Below are positions 9,429 to 19,105 of a DNA stretch of 64,000 nucleotides, piece after piece. The notes beneath the pieces are model-generated. The model saw only the letters and a program-made list of their open reading frames with translations. It was not told the origin of the DNA and did no database searches. The translations under genes and the position numbers were made by a program. Within the stretch, counting starts at the first letter, position 1. Each line of letters opens with the position of its first letter. This DNA comes from Brachybacterium fresconis. Lineage in GTDB: Bacteria; Actinomycetota; Actinomycetes; Actinomycetales; Dermabacteraceae. The stretch is from positions 930,001 to 994,000 of the forward strand of contig NZ_JAGIOC010000001.1 of assembly GCF_017876515.1 (NCBI RefSeq), written 5' to 3'.

Positions 9429-10415
9429 TCAGCCCCGATCCTCCTCCGACGCCCTCCTCGCCGAGGCCTTGGCCGCCTCTTTCGCCCGCATCCTCGCGCG
9501 ATCGCGGTCCGCCCGCACCCGACCCTCCCGCTTCTCCAGCTCCCGCGCCCGACGCTGGGTGACCTTGCGCAGCGCGGTCACCGCGGCGAGCTCGGCCTCC
9601 GCGGCGGCGAGCTCCCCCTCGGGGCTCCGCGCCGGGTCGGACGGCGCGAGCTCGTGCTCCCCCGCCACAGAGCCGGCCTCGAACGTCCTCTCGATGCCCG
9701 GCATCAGCAGCGAGAGGGCGACACCGATGTCCTCGTCCTCCGCACCCCCCTCGCCCTCCGGCTCTTCACCCCCGAAGTACGCGCCGGATTCGATGACGGC
9801 CTGGGCGTCGGGGAACCGGCCGTCGACGACGATCTCCTGCAGCAGGCCACGGGTCGCCAGGACCACGTCCTCCTCCGGGCCGTCCATCTCCCGCCCCAGC
9901 GAGGCGAACCCGCGGGCGTTGACGGCCAGCAGCATCAGCACGGCCAGCTTGTCGTCGTCGGTGGCCGGCAGCGAGCGCATCGCCCGCATTCCGGCGTCGA
10001 CGGCACGGACCTGCCCCGGCATGAGCATGGTCTCGTGCGACAGCGGGATGTCCAGGGACCACGGGTGGCTGCGGTAGATCCCGACCACGATCCGCATCCA
10101 CTGCTCGAGGCCCGCCCGCCAGTCCTCGTCGTCGATCGCCCACGTCCCACCCCCGGTGACCCCGTCGAGCATGAGCCGCTGGAGGTCGTCCTTCGAGGAG
10201 ACGTAGCGATACAGCGCCATCGTCGTGAAGTCGAACGCCCGGGCGACGCGCTGCATGGTCACCGCGGCCAGACCCTCGGCATCGGCGATCTCGATGGCGG
10301 CCTCGACGATGCGCTCATGGCTCAGCTCGCGTCGGGGGCCACGCTGCGGCGCCGCCACGAGACCCCAGGCCATCGCCACCAATCGCGAGGCCCCCTCATG
10401 ATCCTGCCCGGCCAT
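9429..10415 (-). CDS. TetR-family repressor with long charged tail
   Basis: 328 residues from the ATG at 10415, which has AGGAGG 7 bases upstream; an ATG at 10421 is too close to it. Residues about 30-75 (ERIVEAAIEIADAEGLAAVT, then FTTMALYRYVSSKDDL) form a TetR helix-turn-helix. A TetR_C-type ligand domain and a Lys/Arg/Glu/Ala-rich coiled-coil-like tail follow. It is divergent from the DrrA-type ATPase gene, with an inverted repeat between them, and most likely represses that transporter. Confidence 0.85.
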   Translation of the reverse strand: MAGQDHEGASRLVAMAWGLVAAPQRGPRRELSHERIVEAAIEIADAEGLAAVTMQRVARAFDFTTMALYRYVSSKDDLQRLMLDGVTGGGTWAIDDEDWRAGLEQWMRIVVGIYRSHPWSLDIPLSHETMLMPGQVRAVDAGMRAMRSLPATDDDKLAVLMLLAVNARGFASLGREMDGPEEDVVLATRGLLQEIVVDGRFPDAQAVIESGAYFGGEEPEGEGGAEDEDIGVALSLLMPGIERTFEAGSVAGEHELAPSDPARSPEGELAAAEAELAAVTALRKVTQRRARELEKREGRVRADRDRARMRAKEAAKASARRASEEDRG

Positions 10416-10511
10416 CCTCATTCCTCCTGCTCCTGGCGAGACCCCTGACGCTTCAGCGTACGTCACACACAGTTCCTCCGCCCACCTCTTGTGCGCCCAC
10501 TGCGTGCGCTA

Positions 10512-10538
10512 CATACTGTTTATCGCGCATACAGCATG
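10512..10538. promoter_or_regulatory. Probable TetR operator
   Basis: CATACTGT and ACAGCATG (7 of 8 paired) flank an 11-base spacer in the divergent gap between the TetR gene and the ABC ATPase gene, 25 bases upstream of the ATPase start. Position and symmetry fit a TetR-type binding site controlling both genes. Confidence 0.5.
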
Positions 10539-10562
10539 TGACACACACAGATTGGAGCGGCC

Positions 10563-11038
10563 ATGGGTGTCCCCCTCGAGATCTCCGGGATCACGAAGTC
10601 CTATCGCGATCCCGTCCTGGACCATCTGGACCTCACCCTCGACGGCGGCGTGTTCGCCCTGCTCGGCCCGAACGGCGCCGGCAAGACCACCCTCGTCTCG
10701 ATCCTCACCACCCTCGTACGTCCGGACTCCGGCAGCGCACGCATCGCGGGCGTGGACGTGGTCCGCGCTCCGCGCGAAGCCCGACGCCTCATCGCCGCGA
10801 CCGGGCAGGAGACCACGCTCGACGACCTCCTGACGGGACGGGAGAATCTCGCCATGCTCGGCAGGCTCCTGGGCCTCGGACGCACGGCTCCGGGCCGCGC
10901 CGACGAGCTGCTCGAGCAGTTCGGCCTCGCACCGGCGGGGCGGCGCACCGTGGCCACCTACTCCGGGGGCATGCGGCGTCGACTCGATCTGGCCGCCTCG
11001 CTCATCGCCCAGCCCGCCATCCTGTTCTTGGACGAGCC
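10563..11038 (+). pseudogene. DrrA-type ABC ATPase, 5' part cut by the island
   Basis: Begins at ATG 10563 and carries Walker A (GPNGAGKTTLVS), the Q-loop region and the signature YSGGMRRRLDLAASL. It stops being native inside Walker B at LFLDEP. Beyond 11038 the frame runs into island sequence and ends at 11108 with a foreign tail. The missing 3' part is at 54791-55193. Joining the two gives a 292-residue daunorubicin-resistance-type ATPase that works with the permease at 55190. As it stands the protein lacks the catalytic glutamate context, D-loop and H-loop, so the host transporter should be inactive. Confidence 0.9.
11031..11038. repeat. Left attachment core (attL) of the island
   Basis: GACGAGCC, which also occurs at 54783-54790. 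It encodes the D-E-P of Walker B. Left of it is host gene sequence and right of it island sequence. Short identity at the crossover is the norm for large serine integrases; the central dinucleotide cannot be chosen by eye. Confidence 0.8.
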
Positions 11039-11133
11039 GAACATGCTCAAGGGTGATACGTATCGTGCTTCGTATCTCCAGTGTACCGACTTCAAGCTGG
11101 CGGCATGACGAAGACAGTTGAGCTGTGCGAAGT

Positions 11134-11167
11134 CCGGGGTGTGAGCGATGTGTCGCTCACACCCCGG
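11134..11167. terminator. Strong hairpin at left end of island
   Basis: A perfect 15-bp stem (CCGGGGTGTGAGCGA and its complement) with a TGTG loop lies just downstream of the ABM-domain gene on the minus strand. No U-run follows on either strand. It probably ends or stabilises the transcript of the minus-strand phenazine locus before it enters the host ATPase fragment. Confidence 0.55.
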
Positions 11168-11184
11168 GTTCGACGGTGGCTGGG

Positions 11185-11484
11185 TTACTTGTACTCACCC
11201 ACAACCTGGTAAAGACCAGGGCTCGCCTTCGCGATGCCCGCGGTCTTCTTGGCGTACTCAGCCGCCTCCGGGTCGGACTGGGTCGCCTTGACATCATCGG
11301 CAGACTCCCACTGGGCCACGTTGAGCACGCGCGTCTTGTCGGCGCTGGCGAGCAGGGTGACAGAGATGAAACCGGGCCGGTGCTTCATCACCTTCTCGGT
11401 ACCCTCCTTCAGCAGCTCGACGAGTTCCGGCTGCTTCTCCGGCTCGACGTCGATGACGTTGACGAAAGTGACTGGATTGGACAT
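11185..11484 (-). CDS. ABM-domain (quinol monooxygenase-like) protein
   Basis: 99 residues, starting after a clear GGAGG. The sequence (VTFVNVIDVEPEKQPELVEL...; MKHRPGFISVTLLASADK; LNVAQWESADD) fits the antibiotic biosynthesis monooxygenase / YgiN ferredoxin-like fold, which acts on quinols or polycyclic aromatics without cofactor. It is the last gene of the minus-strand phenazine locus, 175 bases after the preceding gene. A tailoring or quinone-protection role is an inference from position. Confidence 0.7.
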   Translation of the reverse strand: MSNPVTFVNVIDVEPEKQPELVELLKEGTEKVMKHRPGFISVTLLASADKTRVLNVAQWESADDVKATQSDPEAAEYAKKTAGIAKASPGLYQVVGEYK

Positions 11485-11659
11485 TGCGATCCTCCGTTGG
11501 GTTCGAGTTCGACCGGAGTCGATTCACATGGAGCCGAGTTCCGGGGGCACTGCTTCCGCGCCTAGTAGACAGACGAGCTAGCTGACGAGAGTGTGAGGCG
11601 TGTAGGACGTCTCGCTGCTCCTCGACGGTCAGAGCGGGCTAGAGCGACCCCGTTGCGCG

Positions 11660-12673
11660 TCAGTGACGACGCACCCCGAAGCCCGCGGGTGTGCGACCGA
11701 GACTGTAGGCAACGCGCTCAGTCTTGACCCTCACTCCTGGCAAGAACCCCCACCGGCTTAGATGAGTAACCCGGAGATCGGACCGCGGTTCGGAGCAGGA
11801 ATCAGAATCGTCACCCAACTTCCCCCAGGTCACAGATATGTGCGGATCAAACCCATGGAACTTGAACGTATTATCCTCCCGGCGAACCAGGCCGGTCCTA
11901 AATTCAGCTACTGCTTCAGGAACACTGACAACAAGGCTGACCTCCACGTGTTCAGGAACTGCATGCAATGCAGCGAACGCGAGATCTTCGTGTTCCCAGT
12001 CTACGTAGATAGCGACATGACGAACCGACCGACTCAATACACGACTGAAACGAGCATTGGCGAGGAGGGATACGAGGTAGCCCGGCGATGTTGATATGTA
12101 CCGGACTTGAGCGTCCGGCATAGCACTCCAGCATTGACGCGCACCCTCGTCGCAGGAACCAATGGGGACTTCCCGAAGGGTCGCCTCATCGGGGTCTACA
12201 AGGTACGGACGCCTCCCCAACCTTCTAGCTCGCTCGGCACTCACGGCAATAGCAAATTGAGCGTCCGGCGCTAACGCAATTAGCGTGCAATCCCCTCCAA
12301 GGGCAGGTGGTTTACTGTATCCCGATACGCGCCAGGTCACCAGCTGATCAAGCCAACGCTCCAGCAAGGGCAGACCTGCGCCTCGAAAACCAGCCCTGAC
12401 GATACGCTCCGCACGAGGAAGCCCAGCCGGAATGAGACTCAAGCCCTTGGCCTCGTCAGGCACTCCTGTCCAGTCGGTGAACATATCCAACTGCTCTGGG
12501 GTTCGTACATCCTCCAGCGGGTCAAAAGGCAATGACGGACGAGACGCAACCCAAAATGGCGAGCCCGTACGCGATGAAAAGTGCCGCTTCATCAGGCTAC
12601 GCACTGAGAGCGCAGCCTCATCATCATCAGAACGTCTGCCCAGATCGTCCGTCTGTGACGCGCAGGAGTTCAC
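11660..12673 (-). CDS. Unrecognised protein at 3' end of phenazine operon
   Basis: 337 residues from a GTG that overlaps the phzG stop (GTGA), so it is translationally coupled and belongs to the operon. I do not recognise the family. Visible features: no signal peptide or membrane helix, and a rather even soluble composition. There is an alternating hydrophobic central part (TLIALAPDAQFAIAVSAERA; HVAIYVDWEHEDLAFAALH) that suggests an alpha/beta fold, and a short basic C-terminus. Core phenazine clusters of Pseudomonas lack such a gene. Possible roles are tailoring or product binding, but nothing in the sequence decides. Confidence 0.6.
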   Translation of the reverse strand: MNSCASQTDDLGRRSDDDEAALSVRSLMKRHFSSRTGSPFWVASRPSLPFDPLEDVRTPEQLDMFTDWTGVPDEAKGLSLIPAGLPRAERIVRAGFRGAGLPLLERWLDQLVTWRVSGYSKPPALGGDCTLIALAPDAQFAIAVSAERARRLGRRPYLVDPDEATLREVPIGSCDEGARQCWSAMPDAQVRYISTSPGYLVSLLANARFSRVLSRSVRHVAIYVDWEHEDLAFAALHAVPEHVEVSLVVSVPEAVAEFRTGLVRREDNTFKFHGFDPHISVTWGKLGDDSDSCSEPRSDLRVTHLSRWGFLPGVRVKTERVAYSLGRTPAGFGVRRH

Positions 12674-13305
12674 GGCTGAAGCCTCGAAACCACCCAGTCA
12701 GATCCCCGGCGTGAGAAGAGCAGTCGCTCATGCAGCCTGTCACGGCCGTTTGCCCAGAACTCGATGTCGGAAGGTTGAATCTCGAAAGCCCTATAGGTTA
12801 CCGGTCTCGGTAATGGGGCATCCTCGGCGAGTTGCACGGCCGTCTGGCGGAGGCCTTCAACATCACCTAGAGGACGGCTTTGACAGGAAGCAACGGACAT
12901 CGCGTGTGTGCCGAGGGGGCGTCGTTGCCACATCCTGTCGGCAACGGTCTCGTCTAGGCATTGGATAGAACCGCGGATGCACACCTGCTCGCTGGTTTCA
13001 CGCCAGTAAAACAGCGCTGCCACCTTCGGATTCGCCAGAGCTTCCTGGCCTTTAGGGGAGTTGGAGTGAGACGTGAAAATGAGGCCAGCGGTCGTGAGCT
13101 CCGCCAATGCTACTGTTCTGATAGACGGCTGGCCCGCATTTGTAGAGGTAGCCAACGCCATTGCTAGCGGTTCGCGGACCCCGAGACGCACGGCGCGTTT
13201 CAGCCATGAGGTCATTAGCTCGAAAGGCTCGCCAGGTGGATCTAGATACTCAGGGAAATCTACCTCGATATGGCCTGTGAGAGTCTCCGAAAGATTGTCA
13301 TTCAT
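12670..13305 (-). CDS. phzG: Phenazine biosynthesis FMN oxidase PhzG
   Basis: 211 residues from ATG 13305, which follows the phzF stop by 19 bases; an upstream start at 13353 would overlap phzF. PNPOx-like split-barrel fold: SWLKRAVRLGVREPLAMALATS, SIRTVALAEL, FTSHSNSPKGQEALANPKVAALFYW and the C-terminal WANGRDRLHERLLF are typical. PhzG oxidises the condensed tricycle to stable phenazine-carboxylic products. It is in the same order as in other clusters, behind phzF. Confidence 0.9.
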   Translation of the reverse strand: MNDNLSETLTGHIEVDFPEYLDPPGEPFELMTSWLKRAVRLGVREPLAMALATSTNAGQPSIRTVALAELTTAGLIFTSHSNSPKGQEALANPKVAALFYWRETSEQVCIRGSIQCLDETVADRMWQRRPLGTHAMSVASCQSRPLGDVEGLRQTAVQLAEDAPLPRPVTYRAFEIQPSDIEFWANGRDRLHERLLFSRRGSDWVVSRLQP

Positions 13306-13324
13306 TGCTTCGATCCGTTCTGGT

Positions 13325-14161
13325 TTATACGAGTAGCGTGCCGTGAGCGACAAGAGCCGTAGCTCCCGATAAGGAGACAGCGCATTGCGGCTCTTGATCC
13401 TGTCGAATCGAAACTGTCATCCGACAATCTTTGCCGAGCTTGTGCCCTTGTCGGACTTCAACCCGGAGTAGTGAGTCATGGAGTCCGATCGACACCGCGT
13501 GTAGCGCTATTGGTGCGCAGGCTGATCCGGTGGCAGCATCTTCTTGGACTCCATATGCCGGGGAGAACATTCGATTGAACAGGACTCCGTTTTCTGCGGC
13601 ATAGCAGTTGATCGCCATGTCCTCGAAAATAGAGAGACGGCGATGATCTGGGCGTATCGCCATCAACTCATTTACGGTCCTGATGGGTACTACGAGATGT
13701 CTGGCACCCGCGTCGTAAAGCGCTGGCGGGCCAGCGAAGCTCGATGTGCCTAGAGCGGCTTTCAGCTCAGCTGCATGTTCGGTCACGATCTCAGTGGGCA
13801 TGGCTTGGGTGATCTGCACGCTACTCGTATCAGCCGGATCTTTGGAGATCCTTACCGCCCCGGACGGAGTTGTGAACGTTGCGTTAGAGAGTTGATGACG
13901 GTCCAGATGCACTCGCGCTGCACCGATGAGCGGGTGGCCCGCGAACGGTAGTTCGTTCACAGGGGTGAATATTCTGCATTGCACCCGCGTCGGGTCGCTT
14001 CTCGGCCTGTCGACAAAGACGACTTCCGAGAGTTGAAACTCGGCGGCGATGTCTTGCATCGTCCTTTGGTCTAAGTCGAACGAGTCGAGGAACACAGCGA
14101 CCGGGTTACCGACCAGGGGTCTGGTGGCGAACGCGTCAACTAATTGGTACTGATGTTCCAC
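13325..14161 (-). CDS. phzF: Trans-2,3-dihydro-3-hydroxyanthranilate isomerase PhzF
   Basis: 278 residues, the usual family length, from a GTG at 14161; the frame is open further upstream but that would lie wholly inside phzE. Motifs: YQLVDAFATRPLVGNPVAVF, the catalytic glutamate in FQLSEVVFV (E46 here), FTPVNELPFAGHPLIG and SPAYGVQEDAATGSA. PhzF isomerises DHHA to the aminoketone that dimerises into the phenazine core. It overlaps phzE by 26 bases. Confidence 0.93.
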   Translation of the reverse strand: MEHQYQLVDAFATRPLVGNPVAVFLDSFDLDQRTMQDIAAEFQLSEVVFVDRPRSDPTRVQCRIFTPVNELPFAGHPLIGAARVHLDRHQLSNATFTTPSGAVRISKDPADTSSVQITQAMPTEIVTEHAAELKAALGTSSFAGPPALYDAGARHLVVPIRTVNELMAIRPDHRRLSIFEDMAINCYAAENGVLFNRMFSPAYGVQEDAATGSACAPIALHAVSIGLHDSLLRVEVRQGHKLGKDCRMTVSIRQDQEPQCAVSLSGATALVAHGTLLV

Positions 14162-16037
14162 GGTCCACCTTCTTGGTCGTCCTCGTTTCGGAACGGCTGA
14201 GTACGCCCTCGATGAGTTCAGCGAGCAGCCAATCATTGTTGTGAGTCAGAACTGACTCAATGTGGAACTGGGTCGAGGCAAACGCCGTACCGCTGAGTAC
14301 TGCGACGTCCTCGGAGTCAGGGTGCAGGATCGCCCGGACATGCCTTGCGGGATTGGAATGGACGAAGGGGGTTAGGGAACGAGCGGTGTATGTGTTGTAG
14401 AACCCCAGTGTCGCTTGTCGATTCCAAAGCGGAAGTTCGATCTGCTCACCTTGGTGCGGTTGCGCTAGTCGAGCTATGGGCAAGCCAAGCTCTAGCGCGA
14501 GTATCTGATGGCTCAAACACTCGGCGAGGAACGGTCGCCGTTGCAACAGCGCGGACCGGATGAGCCGGTGAAGAGAAACGATGCGCTGATCGGTCTTGTT
14601 CTCGGGGTTGCCGGGACCAGGGCCGAACAGAATCAGATCACGGTCAGCCGGGAGTTCGTCCACGTCGAGGGCTGGTAGTTCGTCCACGTAGAATCCCAAG
14701 GATCTGAGTAGTACAGCCAGCATGTGTGTAAAGTCGTCTTCGGCGGTCACTATCAGGCATGTCCGCCCGCTGAATCGATGTCGGTTGAGTGCGCGCTCAG
14801 TTGTGCTCTTGAGCCAGAAGTCGGACACTACGGCGCGGCGAACTGTCATGGCCTGGCCAATGGAGGCGTCAAGGGAAGCCTCAGCCTCAAAGACCTGTCG
14901 CAATCCCGCAGTCTTGGCACGAGTCTCCTGCGCTTCGGAGTCGGGATCTGAATGGCGCACAATAGTTGAGCCAGCCGAAATACATACGTCGCCGTATCGC
15001 GATATCTCGGCGGTTCGGATGAGGATGGCTGAATCGAGAGATTGCCCTCCGCAGCCGTCGGGTTCGACCAGAGCCACCACGCCGCTGTAGTAGCCGCGCG
15101 GCGAGGGCTCCCGCTTGTGGATGACGCGAGTAGCGCTCTCCAGGGGGCTCCCCACGACTGTTGGAGCTAGGAGGGTCGATCTGAGCACTCGGCCGATGTT
15201 GGCGGAGGTCCGACCGGAGATTTCGAACTCCGTGTGGACGACGTTAGACATTCGACGAATGCGTGGACCGATTACGGCGGCCCCTTCCGGGCAGAGTGAG
15301 GCCATCATCTTCAGCTCCTCATCCAGCACCATGAGGAGTTCATCGGCTTCCTTCTGGTCTGCTAAGAACGCTTGGACCTCGCGTGTTGTCGGCCGACGCC
15401 CTTCCGCTCTTAGAGTTCCGCTGATGGGGGTCATCGCTACGATTGAGTCATGAAGCGACACGTGGCGCTCAGGAGAAGCCCCCTGGAAGACTCTGTCTTC
15501 CAACGAGACTAGAAAGGTCCAATAGGCGCCTGCTTCGCGTTGGACCAGCCGCTTGTAGAGTCCGAGTAGTGAGGCGTTACTGCTATCGCTCAGCGTTCCT
15601 TGAAGCGTTCGTTTTAGGACGAAGTTTGACCCGAGGCCGCTGCCGATGTCTTCGACAATGGAGGCGGAGGCAATGTCGGCGTATTCCGCATCGCTGATAT
15701 CGAACTCGAAATTCTCCACGTGGCCTATTGGTCCCGCGACCAGGCTCTCGAATTCGTCGCGGTCTGTGACGTAGTGCTGAGACACCGTGCAGGTCAAGAT
15801 TGGTTGCTTGTCGTCTTGAGCGGAGAATCCACGTTCTTCGATCGAACGGTAAGGAAGGAGTACGAGTTTGGTGGCTTCATCGTCGGTGGCGATCTGAGTC
15901 GTGTCCTCAACGGTGCTGGCGTCGAAGATGAGCAGGTCGATATAGTCCGGGGTCGCTTGTCGCAGTATCAGGGCGTAGCTGGTCTCGTGTTCGCTGATGA
16001 TCTGCAACGCCTGGCTGGCGGAAACCTGGCAGTTCAT
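14136..16037 (-). CDS. phzE: 2-amino-2-desoxyisochorismate synthase PhzE
   Basis: 633 residues. An N-terminal chorismate-utilising domain (about 1-390, with SPERHVSLHDSIVAMTPISG and the R-I-R-R-M-S-N-V-V-H-T-E-F region) is fused to a C-terminal type I glutamine amidotransferase. The latter has its cysteine in LAECLSHQILALELG and His/Glu in TQFHIES. PhzE converts chorismate plus glutamine-derived ammonia to ADIC. The start ATG overlaps the phzD stop (ATGA). Confidence 0.93.
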   Translation of the reverse strand: MNCQVSASQALQIISEHETSYALILRQATPDYIDLLIFDASTVEDTTQIATDDEATKLVLLPYRSIEERGFSAQDDKQPILTCTVSQHYVTDRDEFESLVAGPIGHVENFEFDISDAEYADIASASIVEDIGSGLGSNFVLKRTLQGTLSDSSNASLLGLYKRLVQREAGAYWTFLVSLEDRVFQGASPERHVSLHDSIVAMTPISGTLRAEGRRPTTREVQAFLADQKEADELLMVLDEELKMMASLCPEGAAVIGPRIRRMSNVVHTEFEISGRTSANIGRVLRSTLLAPTVVGSPLESATRVIHKREPSPRGYYSGVVALVEPDGCGGQSLDSAILIRTAEISRYGDVCISAGSTIVRHSDPDSEAQETRAKTAGLRQVFEAEASLDASIGQAMTVRRAVVSDFWLKSTTERALNRHRFSGRTCLIVTAEDDFTHMLAVLLRSLGFYVDELPALDVDELPADRDLILFGPGPGNPENKTDQRIVSLHRLIRSALLQRRPFLAECLSHQILALELGLPIARLAQPHQGEQIELPLWNRQATLGFYNTYTARSLTPFVHSNPARHVRAILHPDSEDVAVLSGTAFASTQFHIESVLTHNNDWLLAELIEGVLSRSETRTTKKVDRGTSVPIS

Positions 16038-16657
16038 ATCAGGTCACTTCCAATGAACTTGATCTGTCCGCATCGATCGCCGATATATTCCAGCGTGTCG
16101 ATGTGGAGAGTTCGATTGAAGTCTGCGGTTGCATCTCCGATCACGAAGCACTGGATGTCTTCGGCGACGCAGTCGATGGCAGTTGCCAGGATGCCCACAT
16201 GTAGGTAAATCCCACAGACGATCAGCTGATCTTTGCCGAAACCTGAGAGGAGTTCTGCCAAGCCGGTGTGGGTGAAGGCGCTATAGCGCCATTTCGTAAT
16301 TCGGGAGTCCTGCTCCGTAGGCTCAACAGAGTCGACCAAGCGGCGGTCCTCCTCGTCTGCGTCCATCCCAGGCCCCCAGAAGTCCGTCATGAGTCCTCGT
16401 TCTTCCAAGGTCATCCCGCCACGCTGACCGCTGTAGATCAGCGGCGCTCCTCGGTCTCTGGCGAGACGTACGAGCCGGCTGACGTTGCTTTGCAACTGAT
16501 GAGATGGCTCAACTGGCAGTGCCCGGACGAAGTACTCCTGCATGTCATGGACGAGCAGTGCCGCGCGGGTCCAATCGAGTGCCCATCCGGGTCCGCGCGT
16601 CTTCACATCAGCGATAGTGACTTGCGCGTATGACGTAGTTGTGAATGTATGTTTCAT
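16034..16657 (-). CDS. phzD: Isochorismatase PhzD
   Basis: 207 residues of the isochorismatase-like hydrolase fold. The catalytic Asp is D38 (ALLVHDMQEYF) and Lys is K122 (RITKWRYSAF), the same numbering as in Pseudomonas PhzD. The third active-site position lies in the GIYLHVGILATA loop, where many isochorismatases have Cys. PhzD hydrolyses the vinyl ether of ADIC to pyruvate and DHHA. One base separates its start from the phzC stop. Confidence 0.95.
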   Translation of the reverse strand: MKHTFTTTSYAQVTIADVKTRGPGWALDWTRAALLVHDMQEYFVRALPVEPSHQLQSNVSRLVRLARDRGAPLIYSGQRGGMTLEERGLMTDFWGPGMDADEEDRRLVDSVEPTEQDSRITKWRYSAFTHTGLAELLSGFGKDQLIVCGIYLHVGILATAIDCVAEDIQCFVIGDATADFNRTLHIDTLEYIGDRCGQIKFIGSDLI

Positions 16658-17799
16658 GTCAGCGGCCCTCCGTCCAAGCGGTTAGGACTTCGGCAGTTTG
16701 GATTCGATTGAGACGCGGGTCGCAGAGGCTCCGGTAGCTGTTAGGCCCACGTCGGCTATCGACGCTCGTGGTGCACTCTTCGATCCCATAGTCTCCGGTG
16801 GCTTCCAGATGGATACCCGCGGAGTGGAGGTCAAAGGTCTTGAGAATTTCGTTGAAGGCGGTGACCTCGTCCAGGACATCAGGTATCAGTCGTGTCTTGG
16901 CTCCATCATCAGCACTTCTCGTGTTGCCGTGAAGAGGATCCACCATCCAATTAAATTCAAGGCCGGCGGTGCATAGTGCCGAGACGATGGCAGGAAAGTC
17001 ATCTCTGATCCGTGAACGACCGAATCGCGCAATGAGCGAGAGGCGCCCCTTTTCGTTATGCGGATTAAGGGTCCTGACAAGCCGCTCAGCTTCGCTCGTT
17101 GATACACCTGGTCCAATCTTGCAAGACACCGGATTGCGAATGACCTCCATGAGCGATAAGTGGGCACCGTCGAGCTGCCGGGTACGGTTACCTATCCAGG
17201 GCCAGTGCGTCGATGTCAGGTAACGATCATGGCCCTGGAATCGAACCTGCGGGTGTTCGTAGTCCATCAGCAGCGCCTCATGGCTCGTCCAGATTTTTCG
17301 TCCGGTCGTGCTGTTGTGGTGACGTATGGCCTCCGTCGCCCGCTGGGCCAAACGATGACCTCTCAAGAGCCGGAACGGGTCCGGCTCGCGTTCTTCAGGA
17401 GTTGGTCCAGGCCCGTTGACTGCGTCGCCCATGTACGTTGGAATGTCTTGTCCGGCGACGGTCTCGGTCGGATTGCTGCGGGGCTTCGCGAACTGACCCG
17501 CGACCCGACCGATAGCGATCACCCCCTGGCCGGTGGCTCCAGCGACCAGGTCAGCGGCTTCATCTATGAAGTCCAGCTTCCGGTCGACGGCCTGCGGTGA
17601 TAGCTCGACGAACGGCTCAGCGCAGTCGCCAAGCTGAACGACGGTTGCGTGGCCGCTGGCGACAACTGCCAGACAGACTCGCAGCTCCTCGATTTCCTCT
17701 GCGGTCACGAGGGACTGGGCCGCCTCCAGCCGGTGCCGCACCTGCTCGACTAGGGCGTGTCTCCCATAGGTGAGCGGCAGGCTGCGAGATCGTGACCGT

Positions 17800-18721
17800 A
17801 TGGCACGAACGACGTCGAGGTTCCGCCAGTTCACCGACGAGCAGTGGGAACGGATCGAGCCGCTGCTGCCGTCCAACGCCGGTCGGCAGGGGCATCCGTT
17901 TCGCGACAATCGCAGAATCGTCGAAGCGATCGTCTACCGCTACCGGACGGGCATCCCGTGGCGGGACCTGCCGCGGGACGAGTTCGGTCCGTGGCAGACG
18001 GTCTGGAAGCGCCATGCTCGCTATGCCGCGGACGGCACCTGGGACCGGATCCTGCAGCGCATCCTCGCCGACGCAGACGCTGCCGGGATGATCGACTGGG
18101 ATGTGTCGGTCGACGCGACCATCTGCCGTGCCCACCAGCACGCGACGAACACCAGCCGTCTCGACCAGGACACAGGGGGCACGGTCGAATCACAGGAACC
18201 TGCCGGCCAGCGAGTGTGAACCCGCAGGCCACGGCATCGGGCGGTCGCGCGGCGGGTTGACCACGAAGATCCACAGTGCCGTCGACGGGCATGGCCGGCC
18301 GCTGGCGTCGGTGGTCACCGGCGGTCAGCGCAACGACGGCGCGATGCTCCACGAGGTCTTGGCCGAAATACACGTGCCTCGCCGGGGGCGGGGTCGGCCG
18401 CGCTCTCGGCCGGATGCGGTGCTCGCCGATCGGGCCTATTCGAATGGCGCGCTGCGCCGCGAACTACGGCGTCGCAGGATCACCGCCGTGATCCCGGAAA
18501 AGCGGGACACGATCGCCGCCCGCGCCCGCCGCGGCAGCGCCGGTGGCCGGCCTCCGGCGTTCGACGCCGGCTTGTACAAGGGCCGCAACGTCATCGAACG
18601 ATCCTTCGCCCTGGCCAAGCAATGGCGAGGCCTTGCCACCCGCTACGACAAACTCGCGATAACCTACCGCGCCGCCGTCACCCTCTGCGCCATCATGACC
18701 TGGCTACGCGCCACGGGGTAG
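17800..18721 (+). CDS. IS5-family transposase, two frames
   Basis: The first frame (from ATG 17800 to 18219) gives the N-terminal DUF4096-like part (FTDEQWERIEPLLP, FRDNRRIVEAIVYRYRTGIPWRDLP). The second frame, read to 18721, gives GIGRSRGGLTTKIHSAVDG, ADRAYSNGALRR and the C-terminal ERSFALAKQWRGLATRYDK with the catalytic Asp and Glu positions. The switch must occur near 18170-18190, as in IS427-group elements that frameshift. The element may be active. Confidence 0.88.
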
Positions 18722-18730
18722 AGTAGAGCC

Positions 18731-19105
18731 CTATATGTGCTTGCGTCGTTCGTTGAACTGCACCCTATGGTCGTCCGGACCGACGACGGTCGCATAAGTA
18801 CCCCACGGCTCTTCGACCGGTTCTGAAACCTCTGCTCCGCGAGAGTGCAGAACTTCGATGGTCGTGGCGATGTCGCTGCTGGCGAAAGTCAGATTCGCAC
18901 CTTCCCCTGGAGACCGGCCAAAAGCTGCAGCAGCCAATAGGACGATGGCGGTCTGTGCACCGGCCGGGCGCACTTCCAGCCAGCGAGCTCCGCCGCCCAT
19001 GTCGGCATCGGTGATGACTTCAAATCCCAGAACGTCTCGGTAGAAGGCGAGACTCTCATCCTGGTCGGTCACATACAGGATCGCAGACGCTATGTGAGTG
19101 ATCAT
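18731..19105 (-). CDS. VOC/glyoxalase-fold protein carried inside the IS
   Basis: 124 residues: THIASAILYVTDQDESLAFYRDVLGFEVITD..., ending TVVGPDDHRVQFNERRK, a single-module vicinal oxygen chelate protein (glyoxalase / bleomycin-resistance superfamily). It is opposite to the transposase and ends 10 bases from its stop. Between its start and the right terminal repeat lies what may be the C-terminus of another gene (minus strand, DVHNAVVAIVNEFWDAS), so a two-gene fragment seems to have been captured. The substrate is unknown. Confidence 0.75.
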   Translation of the reverse strand: MITHIASAILYVTDQDESLAFYRDVLGFEVITDADMGGGARWLEVRPAGAQTAIVLLAAAAFGRSPGEGANLTFASSDIATTIEVLHSRGAEVSEPVEEPWGTYATVVGPDDHRVQFNERRKHI

